From Rhodovulum visakhapatnamense (GTDB lineage: Bacteria > Pseudomonadota > Alphaproteobacteria > Rhodobacterales > Rhodobacteraceae), in contig NZ_SOEB01000010.1 of the NCBI RefSeq assembly GCF_004365965.1, positions 62,001-126,000 of the forward strand: a DNA stretch of 64,000 nt. The letters run 5' to 3'. A program made the position numbers and the translations under genes. The notes under the pieces were generated by a model. It was not told where the DNA came from and did not search any database. It was given only the letters and a program-made list of their open reading frames with translations. Shown one piece after another: positions 44,814-55,103 of the stretch; within the stretch, counting starts at the first letter, position 1, and every line of letters starts with the position of its first letter.

Positions 44814-46037
44814 TCAGTCGTATTTCCGGGTATCCTCGATCACCAGCCCGTCATTCGGAAGGCTTCCCGGCGCGACCAGCTCGATCTCTGCCTTCAGCTT
44901 GAGCACGGCGGCCACCGAGGCCGCGTAGGGCGCGGGGTCGGTCGCCTCGGTCTCGATCCGCACCGTCATCATGTCCTTCTCGCCCGCGCGCCCCGCCACG
45001 ACCCGCGCTTTCGCGACGTCGGGATGACGCGCGACCAGATCGGCGACCTGCTCGGGGCGCACGAACATGCCCTTGATCTTGGTGGTCTGGTCGGCCCGGC
45101 CCATCCAGCCCTTGATGCGCATGTTGGTGCGGCCGCAGGGCGAGAGGCCCGGCAGCACCGCCGACAGATCGCCGGTCGCGAACCGCACCAGCGGATAGTC
45201 GGGGTTCAGCGCGGTCACCACGACCTCGCCCACCTCGCCCTCGGGCACGGGATCGCCGGTGCCGGGGCGCACGATCTCGACGATCACGCCCTCGTCGACG
45301 ATCATCCCCTCCATCGCCGGGCTTTCATAGGCGACATTGCCCAGATCGGCGGTCGCATAGCATTGCAGGCAGGCGATGCCGCGATCCGCATATTCCTGGC
45401 GCAGCGACGGGAACAGCGCCCCGCCCGACACGACGGCGCGCTGGATGCGCGAGAGGTCCATGCCCAGCTCGTCCGCCCGATCGAGCAGCACCTTGAGGAA
45501 ATCGGGGGTGCCGGCATAGGCGGTCACGCCCACGTCATGGGCGGCGCGCACCTGCAGATCGGTCTGGCCGGTCCCCGCGGGCAGGACCGCCGCGCCGACC
45601 GCCCGCGCGCCGTTCTCGAACATCATCCCGGCGGGGGTCAGATGATAGCCAAAGCAGTTCTGGACGATGTCGCCCTCGCCGATCCCGGCGGCATAGAGGA
45701 AGCGCCCCAGCCGCCACCAGTTGGTGCTGACGCAGCCCGGTTCGTAGATCGGACCCGGCGACTGGAAGATATGGTCGAACTGATGCTGGCCCCAGGCGGT
45801 GTAGCCGCCCAGGGGGGCCTCGGCCGATTGCGCGGCCACCAGCTCGGACTTGCGCAGGACCGGCAGCGCCGCCAGCGCCTCGCGCGAGGTCACGGTCAGC
45901 GGGTTCACCTCGGCCAGCGTCGCGGCATAGCCGGGCAGCGCGCGCGCGGCCGCGATCAGCGTCGGCAGGCACTCGGCCAGCGAAGCGGCCCGCGCGTCCG
46001 CCGAGCGGGTTTCGAGATCGTCGAAATGGACGGACAT
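44814..46037 (-). CDS. Phenylacetate-CoA ligase-like AMP-dependent enzyme (PaaK family)
   Basis: A 407-residue adenylate-forming ligase of the PaaK branch: YTAWGQHQFDHIFQSPG, VQNCFGYHLTPAG, the nucleotide loop, DYPLVRFATGDLSAV and the C-terminal MRIKGWMGRADQTTKIKGMFV. It likely activates an aromatic or other carboxylic acid to its CoA thioester in the cytoplasm. ATG 46037 (MSVHFDDLE) is preferred to the GTG/ATG slightly upstream. It ends the LIV-transporter block, 64 bp downstream of the livF-like gene. Confidence 0.85.
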   Translation of the reverse strand: MSVHFDDLETRSADARAASLAECLPTLIAAARALPGYAATLAEVNPLTVTSREALAALPVLRKSELVAAQSAEAPLGGYTAWGQHQFDHIFQSPGPIYEPGCVSTNWWRLGRFLYAAGIGEGDIVQNCFGYHLTPAGMMFENGARAVGAAVLPAGTGQTDLQVRAAHDVGVTAYAGTPDFLKVLLDRADELGMDLSRIQRAVVSGGALFPSLRQEYADRGIACLQCYATADLGNVAYESPAMEGMIVDEGVIVEIVRPGTGDPVPEGEVGEVVVTALNPDYPLVRFATGDLSAVLPGLSPCGRTNMRIKGWMGRADQTTKIKGMFVRPEQVADLVARHPDVAKARVVAGRAGEKDMMTVRIETEATDPAPYAASVAAVLKLKAEIELVAPGSLPNDGLVIEDTRKYD

Positions 46038-46101
46038 AAGCACTCCTTCGGTCACTCTTTCCGGTCTGCGAGGGCAGCGTGGCCCGACGAGTGCCTTTTC
46101 G

Positions 46102-46926
<825 letters not shown>

Positions 46927-46984
46927 CGGCGTTTTCCTTGTGGGCCAAGCCCCCGGCCGGGTCGCGGCCGGGGGCGGACAGGGC

Positions 46985-48265
46985 TTAGTCGCAGCGCGGC
47001 GCGATGCCGTTCTCGGCCGCGAAGGCCGCGGAATCCGCCTCGACCAGCGGCGCGATCACCTCGGCATCGGGGGCGATGAAATCGGTCAGCGGCACCCATT
47101 TCTTGTCGCCCGCGTTCCACTGCTGGACGATGGCCATGCCCGACCCGCCGTGATCGGCGCAGCTCACGGAGAATTCCGGGCCGATCCCCGGCATGCCCAG
47201 CGCGTCCATCCTGGCGGCGGTCATCTCCAGATGCTCCATCCCGTCGCGCATCATCGCCGCGTCGATCTGGGCGGTGCCGGTCATTTCCTGCGCGGTTTTC
47301 GCCGCCTCGACCGCCAGCATCGCCGCATACATGCCACGCGTATAAAGCACCGAGCCCACATTGGACCCGTCGCCCGCCGCCAGCCCCTTGTCGACGACAT
47401 GGGTGCGGATATCGGCGAAGACCGGGTAATCGACCACCCGGTTCATGTTCAGCGCCTTGTAGCCGTCGGCGGCCATGCCCGCGGGGGTCACGTCATGTTC
47501 GGCCCCGGCCCACCAGTTGCCGATGAAATGGTCCATCGGGAAGCCGATGTTGGCGGCCTCCTGGATCGCGACCTGGTTCATCACGCCCCAGCCCCACATC
47601 ACCACGACATCGGGCCGTTCGCGCCGGATCTGCAGCCATTGCGACTTCTGTTCCTGGCCGGGGCTGTCGACCGGGATCAGCGTCAGCTTGAAGCCGTGCT
47701 TCTTCGACAGCGCCTCCAGCGTCGGGATCGGTTCCTTGCCATAGGCCGAGTTGTGATACAGCAGCGTGATCTTCTTGCCCTCGAGGCTGCCGCCGTTCTC
47801 GTCCATCAGGTACTTGATGACGACCGAGGCCCCGTCCCAGTAATTGGCGGGATAGTTGAACACCCATTCGAAGACCTTGCCATTGGCGGCCGAGGTGCGG
47901 CCATAGCCCATGGTGTGCAGCGGAATGTGATCGGCCTCGACCTTCGGGATCAGCTGATAGGTGATGCCGGTGGACAGCGGCTGGTAGATCAGCGCGCCGT
48001 CGCCCTTGGTGGCCTCGTAGCACTCGACCCCCTTCTCGGTGTTGTAGGCGGTCTCGCATTCGGGCACCCGGGCCTTGACCCCGCCGATGCCGCCGTCGCG
48101 TTCGTTCATCAGGGTGAAGTAGTCCTGATAGCCGTCCGAGAAGGGAATGCCGCCCGCCGCGAAGGGGCCGGTGCGGTAGCTGAGATCGGGGAAGACCAGA
48201 TCGGCCAGGGCAGGGCCCGCGGCCAGGGCCGCGCAAAGCGCAAGCGGTGCCAGTCGTGTCGTCAT
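46985..48265 (-). CDS. LIV-type ABC periplasmic binding protein
   Basis: A 426-residue substrate-binding protein with a signal peptide (TTRLAPLALCAALAAGPALA) and a type I periplasmic-binding fold of the LivK/urea-amide class. The substrate cannot be read from sequence; it is longer and more divergent than LivK, and its CoA-ligase neighbours suggest a carboxylic acid. Cys residues occur near both ends. It lies between livM and livF. Confidence 0.88.
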   Translation of the reverse strand: MTTRLAPLALCAALAAGPALADLVFPDLSYRTGPFAAGGIPFSDGYQDYFTLMNERDGGIGGVKARVPECETAYNTEKGVECYEATKGDGALIYQPLSTGITYQLIPKVEADHIPLHTMGYGRTSAANGKVFEWVFNYPANYWDGASVVIKYLMDENGGSLEGKKITLLYHNSAYGKEPIPTLEALSKKHGFKLTLIPVDSPGQEQKSQWLQIRRERPDVVVMWGWGVMNQVAIQEAANIGFPMDHFIGNWWAGAEHDVTPAGMAADGYKALNMNRVVDYPVFADIRTHVVDKGLAAGDGSNVGSVLYTRGMYAAMLAVEAAKTAQEMTGTAQIDAAMMRDGMEHLEMTAARMDALGMPGIGPEFSVSCADHGGSGMAIVQQWNAGDKKWVPLTDFIAPDAEVIAPLVEADSAAFAAENGIAPRCD

Positions 48266-48329
48266 GTCGTCGTTCCTCCCTTGAAAATGCGTGCCGGGTT
48301 GGCCCGGTCGGTCGCGCGTGTCGTGCCCG

Positions 48330-49406
48330 TCAATGCGGGAATGGCCAGAGCCTCAGCTTTTCCTTTCCGATCCGCCAGAGCTGCGCCAGCCCGTGCGGCT
48401 CGGCGATCAGAAAGCCGATGATCAGCGCCCCCACGATCATCAGCTGGACATGGGCGGTCAGATCGGTGGGCCATCCCAGCGTGCCCACCAGCACGTTCTT
48501 CAGCAGAACCGGCAGCAGCACCAGGAAGGCCGCGCCCGCGAAGCTGCCGAAGATCGAGCCGAGCCCGCCGATGATGATCATGAAGAGGATGAGAAAGCTC
48601 TTCTGTATGCCGAAGGCCTCGCCGACCTCGACCGCGCCCAGATAGACCGCGAAGAACAGCGCGCCCGCGATGCCGATATAGAAGGACGAGACCGCAAACG
48701 CCGTCAGCTTGGCCTTGAGCGGGTTCACCCCGATGATTTCGGCCGCGATATCCATGTCGCGGATCGCCATCCAGGACCGCCCGACCGTGCCCCGCGTCAG
48801 GTTGCGCGCGGCCCAGGCCAGCACGACGGCGAAGACGAGACAGATCATGTATTGCGCCCAGGCCTCGACGCCGGGGCCTGTGACCGGCAGGCCGAAGACG
48901 CTGCGCGCGGGCGCCGAGATCTGCCCCGAGGCCGAATAGTTGTAGAACCACGGCACCTTGTTGAAGAGCCAGACCAGGAAGAACTGCGCCGCCAGCGTCG
49001 CGACCGCGAGATAGAAGCCCTTGATCCGCAGCGAGGGCAGGCCGAACAGCACCCCCACCGCCGCCGTGACCAGCCCGCCGCCCAGGATGCAGACGACGAT
49101 GTTGAGGTCGGGAAAGGCGGTCATCAGCTTGTAGCAGGCATAGGCCCCCACCGCCATGAAGCCGCCGGTGCCCAGCGACAGCTGCCCGCAATAGCCCACA
49201 AGGATGTTCAGCCCGATGGCGGCGATGGCATAGATCAGGAAGGGCACGAAGATCGCGCTGGCCCAGTAGTCGTCGATGACGAAGGGCACGACCGCGAAGG
49301 CCAGCACCAGCACCGCGTAATAGCGGTAGCGGTCGAACCCGATCGGAAAGGTCTGGCTGTCGTCCCGGTAGGACGTCTTGAAATCGCCGGCCTCGCGGTA
49401 GAACAT
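48330..49406 (-). CDS. LIV-type ABC permease (LivM-like)
   Basis: A 358-residue permease with about ten hydrophobic helices and the LivM block GYCGQLSLGTGGFMAVGAYA; the cytoplasmic coupling loop is WMAIRDMDIAAEIIGVN. The start at 49406 is adjacent to the glyoxalase stop (49407), so co-translation is likely. It pairs with the LivH-like permease. Confidence 0.92.
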   Translation of the reverse strand: MFYREAGDFKTSYRDDSQTFPIGFDRYRYYAVLVLAFAVVPFVIDDYWASAIFVPFLIYAIAAIGLNILVGYCGQLSLGTGGFMAVGAYACYKLMTAFPDLNIVVCILGGGLVTAAVGVLFGLPSLRIKGFYLAVATLAAQFFLVWLFNKVPWFYNYSASGQISAPARSVFGLPVTGPGVEAWAQYMICLVFAVVLAWAARNLTRGTVGRSWMAIRDMDIAAEIIGVNPLKAKLTAFAVSSFYIGIAGALFFAVYLGAVEVGEAFGIQKSFLILFMIIIGGLGSIFGSFAGAAFLVLLPVLLKNVLVGTLGWPTDLTAHVQLMIVGALIIGFLIAEPHGLAQLWRIGKEKLRLWPFPH

Positions 49407-49778
49407 TCAGTCGACCTCCCTGGCATCTTTTGGAAAATCCCCTTCGGGCGGAACCAGACAGAAGCGGTGCCCGGTGGGCGCCTGCATCACCACCCAGTCC
49501 TTGATCCGCGTTATCTCGACCGCGCCGAGGCCGGTCAGACGGGCGCATTCGGCCTCGATATCGTCGGTCTCGATGTCGAGATGCACGCGGGGGTCGTGGC
49601 CGACCGCCTGCAGGATCACCTGCGGCGCGGCGGGCGGGCCACTGAGCTGGGCATAGCGCCCGTCCTCGACGAGCGCACCCTCGCGCCCCAGCGCCGCCGA
49701 CCAGAAGGCCAGTGCCGGACCCAGATCGTCGGTCTGGCAATCGATGCAAAGGCCGCCGATCCGGGTCCGGTGAGTCAC
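49407..49778 (-). CDS. Glyoxalase/VOC-fold protein
   Basis: A 123-residue VOC-fold protein with a GTG start (49778) overlapping the upstream stop (GTGA). It shows two beta-alpha-beta-beta-beta modules: FWSAALGREGALVEDGRYAQL, VHLDIETDDIEAECARL and the end GHRFCLVPPEG. Some metal-ligand positions of glyoxalase I are not obvious, so the function is unknown. Its position inside the transporter operon suggests a substrate-linked role. Confidence 0.8.
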   Translation of the reverse strand: MTHRTRIGGLCIDCQTDDLGPALAFWSAALGREGALVEDGRYAQLSGPPAAPQVILQAVGHDPRVHLDIETDDIEAECARLTGLGAVEITRIKDWVVMQAPTGHRFCLVPPEGDFPKDAREVD

Positions 49779-50008
49779 AGCGGCCTCCGCACCCGGGCGA
49801 CGCCCATGGGCATCGTCCTGATGACCGGCCGCTTGCCGCGGACCAGCCGCACCCAGCACAACATGCCGGCCACGAAGCCCGCGAAGGACAGCAGGCCGTA
49901 GATCACCGACATCCATTCGGCGTCGTTCGACGAGGCCACGGCAAGATAGGCGAACGCATAGAAGAACCCCCAACCGATCACACAGGCAATGGCATAGAGC
50001 TTTTGCAT
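49775..50008 (-). CDS. Small membrane protein inside LIV-type operon
   Basis: A 77-residue protein with two predicted transmembrane helices (about residues 4-25 and 33-56), then a basic tail (RGKRPVIRTMPMGVARVRR). No family recognised. It overlaps the glyoxalase start by 4 bp and lies 1 bp after the LivH-like stop, so it is part of the operon. Accessory small subunits of this kind accompany such transporters in Rhodobacteraceae; role unknown. Confidence 0.7.
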   Translation of the reverse strand: MQKLYAIACVIGWGFFYAFAYLAVASSNDAEWMSVIYGLLSFAGFVAGMLCWVRLVRGKRPVIRTMPMGVARVRRPL

Positions 50009-50009
50009 G

Positions 50010-51002
50010 TCAGACCCTTTCGATGATCCTCTCTCCGAACAGGCCCTGCGGCCTGAACACCAGAAAGACTAGCGCCAGCACATAGGCGAACCAGTTCTCG
50101 GTCGCGCCGCCGATCATCGGGCCGACCGTGAATTCGAACAGCTTCTCGCCGACCCCGATGATCAGCCCGCCGACGATGGCGCCCGGGATCGAGGTGAAAC
50201 CGCCCAGCATCAGCACCGGCAACGCCTTCAGCGCGATCAGCGACAGGCTGAACTGTACACCGGACTTGGCGCCCCACATGATGCCCGCGACCAGCGCGAC
50301 GATGCCCGCGATGGACCAGACCAGCACCCAGATGAAGCGCAGCGAGATGCCGACCGACAGCGCCGCCTGATGATCGTCGGCCACCGCCCGCAGCGCCCGG
50401 CCCTGCTTGGAAAACTGCGAGAACAGGGTCAGCGAGATCACCAGAACCGCCGCGACCAGCGTCGCCACGATGTCGAGCCTGTCGATGAAGAAGCCGTAGA
50501 ACTCGTCGCTGCCCCAGCCCGCGGTGGCCTGTTCAAGCCAGGCGCTGCCGCCCTGTGGCAGCCCCACATCCAGCGTCTTGATGTCGGCGCCCCACATGAT
50601 GTCGCCGAACCCTTCAAGGAAATAGGCCAGCCCGATGGTCGCCATGAACAGGATGATCGGCGCCTGGTTGACCAGATGCTTGAGGATCAGCCGCTCGATG
50701 GCGATGGCCAGCAGCACCATCACCCCCACCGTCAGCACGATCGCCACCACCGCCGGAAGCTGCCAGCCGAAATGATGCAGATCGGTGCCGAGCGCCGCGT
50801 TGATCAGATGGGCGAAGGGCACCTGTCCCTCCTGCAACCCCACGAGCGTCAGCGCCGCGAACAGCGCCAGCACCCCTTGCGCGTAGTTGAAGATGCCCGA
50901 GGCCTTGAAGATCAGGACGAAGCCCAGCGCCACCAGCGCGTACAGCACGCCCGCCATCAGCCCGTTGATCATCACCTCGACAGCGTAAAGCAGATCAGTC
51001 AT
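50010..51002 (-). CDS. LIV-type ABC permease (LivH-like)
   Basis: A 330-residue permease with about eight hydrophobic helices. LivH features: MINGLMAGVLYALVALGFVLIFKASG near the N-terminus, RALRAVADDHQAALSVGI as the coupling loop, and SIPGAIVGGLIIGVGEKL late. The start overlaps the LivG-like stop by 8 bp. Confidence 0.92.
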   Translation of the reverse strand: MTDLLYAVEVMINGLMAGVLYALVALGFVLIFKASGIFNYAQGVLALFAALTLVGLQEGQVPFAHLINAALGTDLHHFGWQLPAVVAIVLTVGVMVLLAIAIERLILKHLVNQAPIILFMATIGLAYFLEGFGDIMWGADIKTLDVGLPQGGSAWLEQATAGWGSDEFYGFFIDRLDIVATLVAAVLVISLTLFSQFSKQGRALRAVADDHQAALSVGISLRFIWVLVWSIAGIVALVAGIMWGAKSGVQFSLSLIALKALPVLMLGGFTSIPGAIVGGLIIGVGEKLFEFTVGPMIGGATENWFAYVLALVFLVFRPQGLFGERIIERV

Positions 51003-51828
51003 GGGCCACCCCCAGATAGGCGTCGATCACGTCCTTGCTGGCGCGCACCTCCTCGGGCGGGCCGTCGCCGATCTTGCGGCCGTAATCCATCACCACCACC
51101 CGGTCGGACAGGTCCATGACCACGCCCATGTCATGCTCGATCAGCACGATGGTGGTGCCGAATTCGTCGTTCACATCGAGGATGAAGCGCGACATGTCCT
51201 CCTTCTCCTCGACATTCATCCCGGCCATGGGTTCATCCAGCAGCAAGAGCCGCGGCTCGGCCGCCAGAGCCCGGCCCAGTTCCACCCGCTTCTGCAAGCC
51301 GTAGGGCAGACGGCCCACCGGGGTCTTGCGGATATGCTGGATCTCGAGGAAGTCGATGATCTTCTCGACCGCCTCGCGGTGCGCGCTTTCCTCGCGCTCG
51401 GCCGGACCCCACCACAGCGCCTGGGACAGCAGCGAGGATCTCATCCGGGTGATACGCCCGGTCATGATGTTGTCGAGCGTCGACATGCCGGAAAAGAGCG
51501 CGATGTTCTGGAAGGTCCGGGCGATCCCCTGCCGCGCGACCTTGTAGGGGCGCATTGGCGGACGCCGCGCGCCCTCGAACCAGACCTCGCCCTCGGTTGG
51601 CCGGTAGAAGCCCGAAATCACGTTCAGCATCGAGGACTTGCCCGCGCCGTTCGGGCCGATGATGGCGCGGATCTCGCCCTCGCGGATATCGAAGGAGATG
51701 TCCTTGATCGCGACCACGCCCCCGAAGCGGAGCGTGATGTTTCTCAGCTCCATCAGCACCGGGCCGATGGCGCGGCCATCCTCGGTCACATGCGACGGGG
51801 TGGGGGGCGGAGGCACCATCCGGTTCAT
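50995..51828 (-). CDS. LIV-type ABC transporter ATPase (LivG-like)
   Basis: A 277-residue ATPase. Walker A IGPNGAGKSSMLN, signature LPYGLQKRVELGRALAAEP and Walker B LLLLDEPMAGMN are present, with the LivG hallmark FGGVVAIKDISF and a Q-loop. It has an N-terminal extension of ~25 residues ahead of the usual start. The start overlaps the next upstream gene (ATGA). Confidence 0.92.
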   Translation of the reverse strand: MNRMVPPPPTPSHVTEDGRAIGPVLMELRNITLRFGGVVAIKDISFDIREGEIRAIIGPNGAGKSSMLNVISGFYRPTEGEVWFEGARRPPMRPYKVARQGIARTFQNIALFSGMSTLDNIMTGRITRMRSSLLSQALWWGPAEREESAHREAVEKIIDFLEIQHIRKTPVGRLPYGLQKRVELGRALAAEPRLLLLDEPMAGMNVEEKEDMSRFILDVNDEFGTTIVLIEHDMGVVMDLSDRVVVMDYGRKIGDGPPEEVRASKDVIDAYLGVAHD

Positions 51829-52178
51829 ATCGCCGCCAGGAGTTTCGCCATCGCCATGCGGACGCCCGAACCCAGCACGGTGGCGGCGCCGTAGACGAAG
51901 ACCATGGTCACGAGATTGGCCAGCCCGTAGCGCAGCGCATGCGACAGCGGCGCGAGGCGGCCGCCTTCGGGCGTCGGCGGTTCCTGCGGCACCCGGATCT
52001 GGGCGAAGACCGCCAGCGCCAGCGAAAAGACCGCGGCCAGGGCCCAGAAACCGGCGCCGAGGGCCACCATCGCGGTCAGCAGGGCGAAGCTTGCCCAGAG
52101 CACGTCCTTCTGGGCCCGTCCGAACGGGATCTGCCAGTCGAGCGAGGGCATCGGGATCGTAGGTCGGTTCTCGGTCAT
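51825..52178 (-). CDS. Small hypothetical membrane protein
   Basis: A 117-residue protein with a soluble N-terminus (MTENRPTIPMPSLDWQIPFG), a long hydrophobic hairpin (about 28-62) and a third hydrophobic segment near the C-terminus. Not recognised. It lies between the acyl-CoA ligase and livG, overlapping both by 4 bp, which indicates a shared transcript and tight translational coupling. Confidence 0.7.
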   Translation of the reverse strand: MTENRPTIPMPSLDWQIPFGRAQKDVLWASFALLTAMVALGAGFWALAAVFSLALAVFAQIRVPQEPPTPEGGRLAPLSHALRYGLANLVTMVFVYGAATVLGSGVRMAMAKLLAAI

Positions 52179-54340
52179 TCCGCGGCCACCTTCCTCGGGA
52201 ATTCTGCCGGGAAGCTGCGCGCGTCCCGGATCTTGAGCGTGGCCCGGATGCGCCCCTTGCGCCCGTCCTCGTAGGTCACCTCGGTTTCGGTGTATTTCTC
52301 GGCCGAGCCGTCATAGAGCGCGGCCACCAGATCGGCGAATTTTTCCTCGATGATGCGGCGGCGGACCTTGCGGGTGCGGGTCAGCTCGCCGTCATCGGCG
52401 TCAAGCTCCTTGTGCAGCACCAGAAACCGGCGGACCTGACAGCCCGACAGCATCTCGTCCCCGGCGAGCGAGCGGTTGACCTCCTCGACATGCGACTTGA
52501 TCGTCTCAAGGACGCGGGGGTGGCCCGCGAGTTCCTGATAGGACGCATAGGCGATGTTGTTGCGCTCGGCCCAGTTGCCGACCGCGGTGAGGTCGATGTT
52601 GATGAAGGCGGTGCACATCTCGCGCCCGGCGCCGAACACCACCGCCTCGAGGATGTCGGGGAAGAACTTCAGCTTGTTCTCGACATATTTGGGCGCGAAG
52701 AGCGCGCCATCGGCCATCCGGCCCACATCCTTCGCGCGGTCGATGATCCTGAGATGGCCGCTGGCCTCTTCGAAGAAACCGGCATCGCCGGTTGCGACCC
52801 AGCCCTCGGCATCCTTGGTCGAGGCGGTGCTTTCGGGGTTCTTGTAATATTCGACGAAGGTGCCGGGGCTGCGATAGAAGACCTCGCCGCTCTCGCCGAT
52901 CTTCACCTCGACCCCGGGACTCGGTACGCCGACCGTGTCGGACCGGACCTGCCCGTCGGGCTGCTGGGTGATGAAGACCGAGGCCTCGGTCTGGCCGTAC
53001 AGCTGTTTCAGGTTGATCCCGAGCGAGCGGTAGAAGTCGAAGATCTCGGGGCCGATGGCCTCGCCCGCCGTATAGGCCACCCGGATGCGCGACAGGCCCA
53101 GCGTGTTCTTGAGCGGCCCGTAGATCAGCACCTCGCCGGTGCGGTAGTCGAAATAGTCGCGCAGCGGCTTGGGATAAAGGTTCAGCAATGGCCCCCGCGC
53201 TTGGTAGTGCTTTCGCGCCTCCAGCGGGTGGCGCAGCCGCACGAAGAAGCCGCGCACCGCGTTCTCGGCCAGGGTCTCGATCGCGAATCCGATGCCCATC
53301 GCATAGCGGTAGACCCAGCGCACCCGGCGCCTCAGCGTCGGGCGCGACTGCTTGCGGCGATAGCGCGGCATCCCGAAGCGTTCGCCGGTGCCCTTGGCGA
53401 AGTCCATGAAATGCCTGAACAGCGCGTGCTTCAGATCGCCCGCATCCTCCATCCGGATCATCACGCTGGTCAGCATGGTCTCGAAGATCCGGGGCGGCGC
53501 GAAGAAATAGGTGGGCCCGATCTCGCGCAGGTCGGTCATCATCGTGTCGGGGCTTTCGGGGCAGTTGACGCAGAAACCCGCGACCATGGCCTGACCGATG
53601 GAGAAGATGAAATCGCCGACCCAGGCCATCGGCAGATAGGCCAGAACCTCCTCGTCCTGACCCAGATGGTCGAAGGCGACCGAGGCCTTCGCGGTCTCGA
53701 TGATGTTGCGGTTCGACAGCACCACGCCCTTGGGCTTGCCGGTGGTGCCCGAGGTGTAAAGCATGACGCACGTCGTGTCCCAGGTCTGCTCGGCGATGCG
53801 CGCGTCAAGCTCGGGTTCCAGCCGACGATGCGCCGCGCGGCCCTCGTCGCCGATATCGTGCAGCCAGTTCAGATGGCTGTGGTCGTATTTCCGCATGCCG
53901 CGCTTGTCGTTGTAAAGCACATGCTCGACGCCGGGCGCGCGGTCGCGGATCTCGATGACCTTGTCGACCTGTTCCTGATCGCCGCACACGACGAAGCGGG
54001 CGCCGCAATGGTCCAGCACATAGGCCATCTCTTCGGCCACCGCGTCCTGATACAGTGGCACCGGCACCGCGCCGCACATCTGGGCGGCCACCATCGCCCA
54101 GTAATGCGCGGGCCGGTTGCGGCCGATCACGGCGACATGGTCGCCCCGCGCCATCCCCAGCGCCAGAAAGCCCAGCGCCATGGCGCGGATCTCGTCCGCC
54201 GCCTCGGCCCAGGTCCAGGCCTGCCAGATCCCGAATTCCTTCTCGCGATAGGCCGGGCGGTCGCCGTAAAGCGCGACGTTGCGCGCCAGCAGCGCCGGAA
54301 TTGAACAGGGATCGTGCGCAGACGCGCCAGGTGCCGCCAA
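52175..54340 (-). CDS. Long-chain acyl-CoA synthetase-like AMP-dependent ligase
   Basis: A 721-residue ligase of the ANL family. P-loop MLYTSGTTGKPKGVVLSN, A5/A8 motifs (QLYGQTEASVF, YRSPGTFVEYYKNPEST, WVATGDAG) are intact. It is longer than typical FadD because of inserts around residues 330-390. It probably activates a fatty or aromatic acid taken up by the adjacent ABC system. The start is TTG 54340 with GGGGGAGGACGACC ahead; no nearer ATG fits. First gene of the block. Confidence 0.88.
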   Translation of the reverse strand: MAAPGASAHDPCSIPALLARNVALYGDRPAYREKEFGIWQAWTWAEAADEIRAMALGFLALGMARGDHVAVIGRNRPAHYWAMVAAQMCGAVPVPLYQDAVAEEMAYVLDHCGARFVVCGDQEQVDKVIEIRDRAPGVEHVLYNDKRGMRKYDHSHLNWLHDIGDEGRAAHRRLEPELDARIAEQTWDTTCVMLYTSGTTGKPKGVVLSNRNIIETAKASVAFDHLGQDEEVLAYLPMAWVGDFIFSIGQAMVAGFCVNCPESPDTMMTDLREIGPTYFFAPPRIFETMLTSVMIRMEDAGDLKHALFRHFMDFAKGTGERFGMPRYRRKQSRPTLRRRVRWVYRYAMGIGFAIETLAENAVRGFFVRLRHPLEARKHYQARGPLLNLYPKPLRDYFDYRTGEVLIYGPLKNTLGLSRIRVAYTAGEAIGPEIFDFYRSLGINLKQLYGQTEASVFITQQPDGQVRSDTVGVPSPGVEVKIGESGEVFYRSPGTFVEYYKNPESTASTKDAEGWVATGDAGFFEEASGHLRIIDRAKDVGRMADGALFAPKYVENKLKFFPDILEAVVFGAGREMCTAFINIDLTAVGNWAERNNIAYASYQELAGHPRVLETIKSHVEEVNRSLAGDEMLSGCQVRRFLVLHKELDADDGELTRTRKVRRRIIEEKFADLVAALYDGSAEKYTETEVTYEDGRKGRIRATLKIRDARSFPAEFPRKVAAE

Positions 54341-54702
54341 AGGTCGTCCTCCCCCCTTCGCCAGACCCCGGACCTGCCCGCGTTGCCCGCGGGTCTGTCC
54401 GGGTCCGGCCTGCGCGCCCCGACCGAGCGGGCCGCAGCGACGAGGCCGGATGGTCCGGCCGCATCGACTGCGTTCCTGCGCATGGTTTCCTCATCGCGCC
54501 CGGACATAAGGCCCCGTTGGGCCCCCCTCCACATCCGGGCGTTGATGGCAGATTTGCGCAAGCCCAAACCCGGGTCAAGGGAAAGGTTGGATAATTGCGC
54601 GAGGCGGGCAGGGGTGGGAAATTTTGCTTTCCGTAACGGGAGGATGGCCCGCCCGGGCGGGTGCGGTGCACCAGTGCTGAAGACGCGGTGCCGGGCCGGT
54701 GC
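54341..54702. other. Intergenic region upstream of the transporter-ligase block
   Basis: 362 bp without a convincing gene. A possible minus-strand promoter (TTGACC, 54573-54578 and AAATCT, 54550-54555, 17-bp spacing) lies ~210 bp upstream of the ligase start. A perfect 14-bp palindrome CCCGCCCGGGCGGG at 54648-54661 follows the DUF3775 stop and may help end that transcript. Nothing else is identified. Confidence 0.45.
54550..54578 (-). promoter_or_regulatory. Possible promoter of ligase-transporter operon
   Basis: On the minus strand TTGACC and AAATCT are spaced by 17 bp. The -35 is close to consensus and the -10 poor, so this is only a candidate. Confidence 0.3.
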
Positions 54703-55035
54703 CTAGCGGTCGAAGAAATCCTCTTCGACATCGGCCGGGCTGATCCCGATGGCTTCAAGCCCGGCTTCGAGATAGTCGGCAAAAAGCGGCATGTTCACGA
54801 GATAGTCCTCGGTCGGCGTGGTCGCCTCGGCCTTGGCGGTCTCGATCGCCTCTTCCAGCTCGTCCGCGTCGAAGGTTTCGCGGCCGATCCAGGTCAGCGC
54901 CACAAGGCTTGCCTTTTCGTCCTCGTTCATCGCCGCGATGAAGCCGCGCAGCTCGGCCTCGCCCAGGCGTTTCTCGCGGGCCTGAAAGATCACCTGCACC
55001 ACCTTGCTGGGGCTGATTTCCAAGAGCTCTTCCAT
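54703..55035 (-). CDS. DUF3775-type hypothetical protein
   Basis: A 110-residue acidic protein (MEELLEISPSKVVQVIFQAR; ending VEEDFFDR) resembling the DUF3775 family. Helical, soluble, no Cys or catalytic motif; function unknown. ATG 55035 is set by the strong GGAGGAGAAG ribosome site. It follows the SDR gene by 68 bp on the same strand and could be the last cistron of the singlet-oxygen operon or independent. Confidence 0.75.
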   Translation of the reverse strand: MEELLEISPSKVVQVIFQAREKRLGEAELRGFIAAMNEDEKASLVALTWIGRETFDADELEEAIETAKAEATTPTEDYLVNMPLFADYLEAGLEAIGISPADVEEDFFDR

Positions 55036-55103
55036 GGGTCGTCTTCTCCTCCGGCACGGGCGCACAGTGTCGCCTGCGCCCGTCGCGGAGGCAAGGGCAA
55101 GCG

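Noticed and set aside
52412-54304. A 630-codon plus-strand frame opposite the acyl-CoA ligase
   Set aside because: His/Gly/Arg-rich shadow of a well supported ligase gene.
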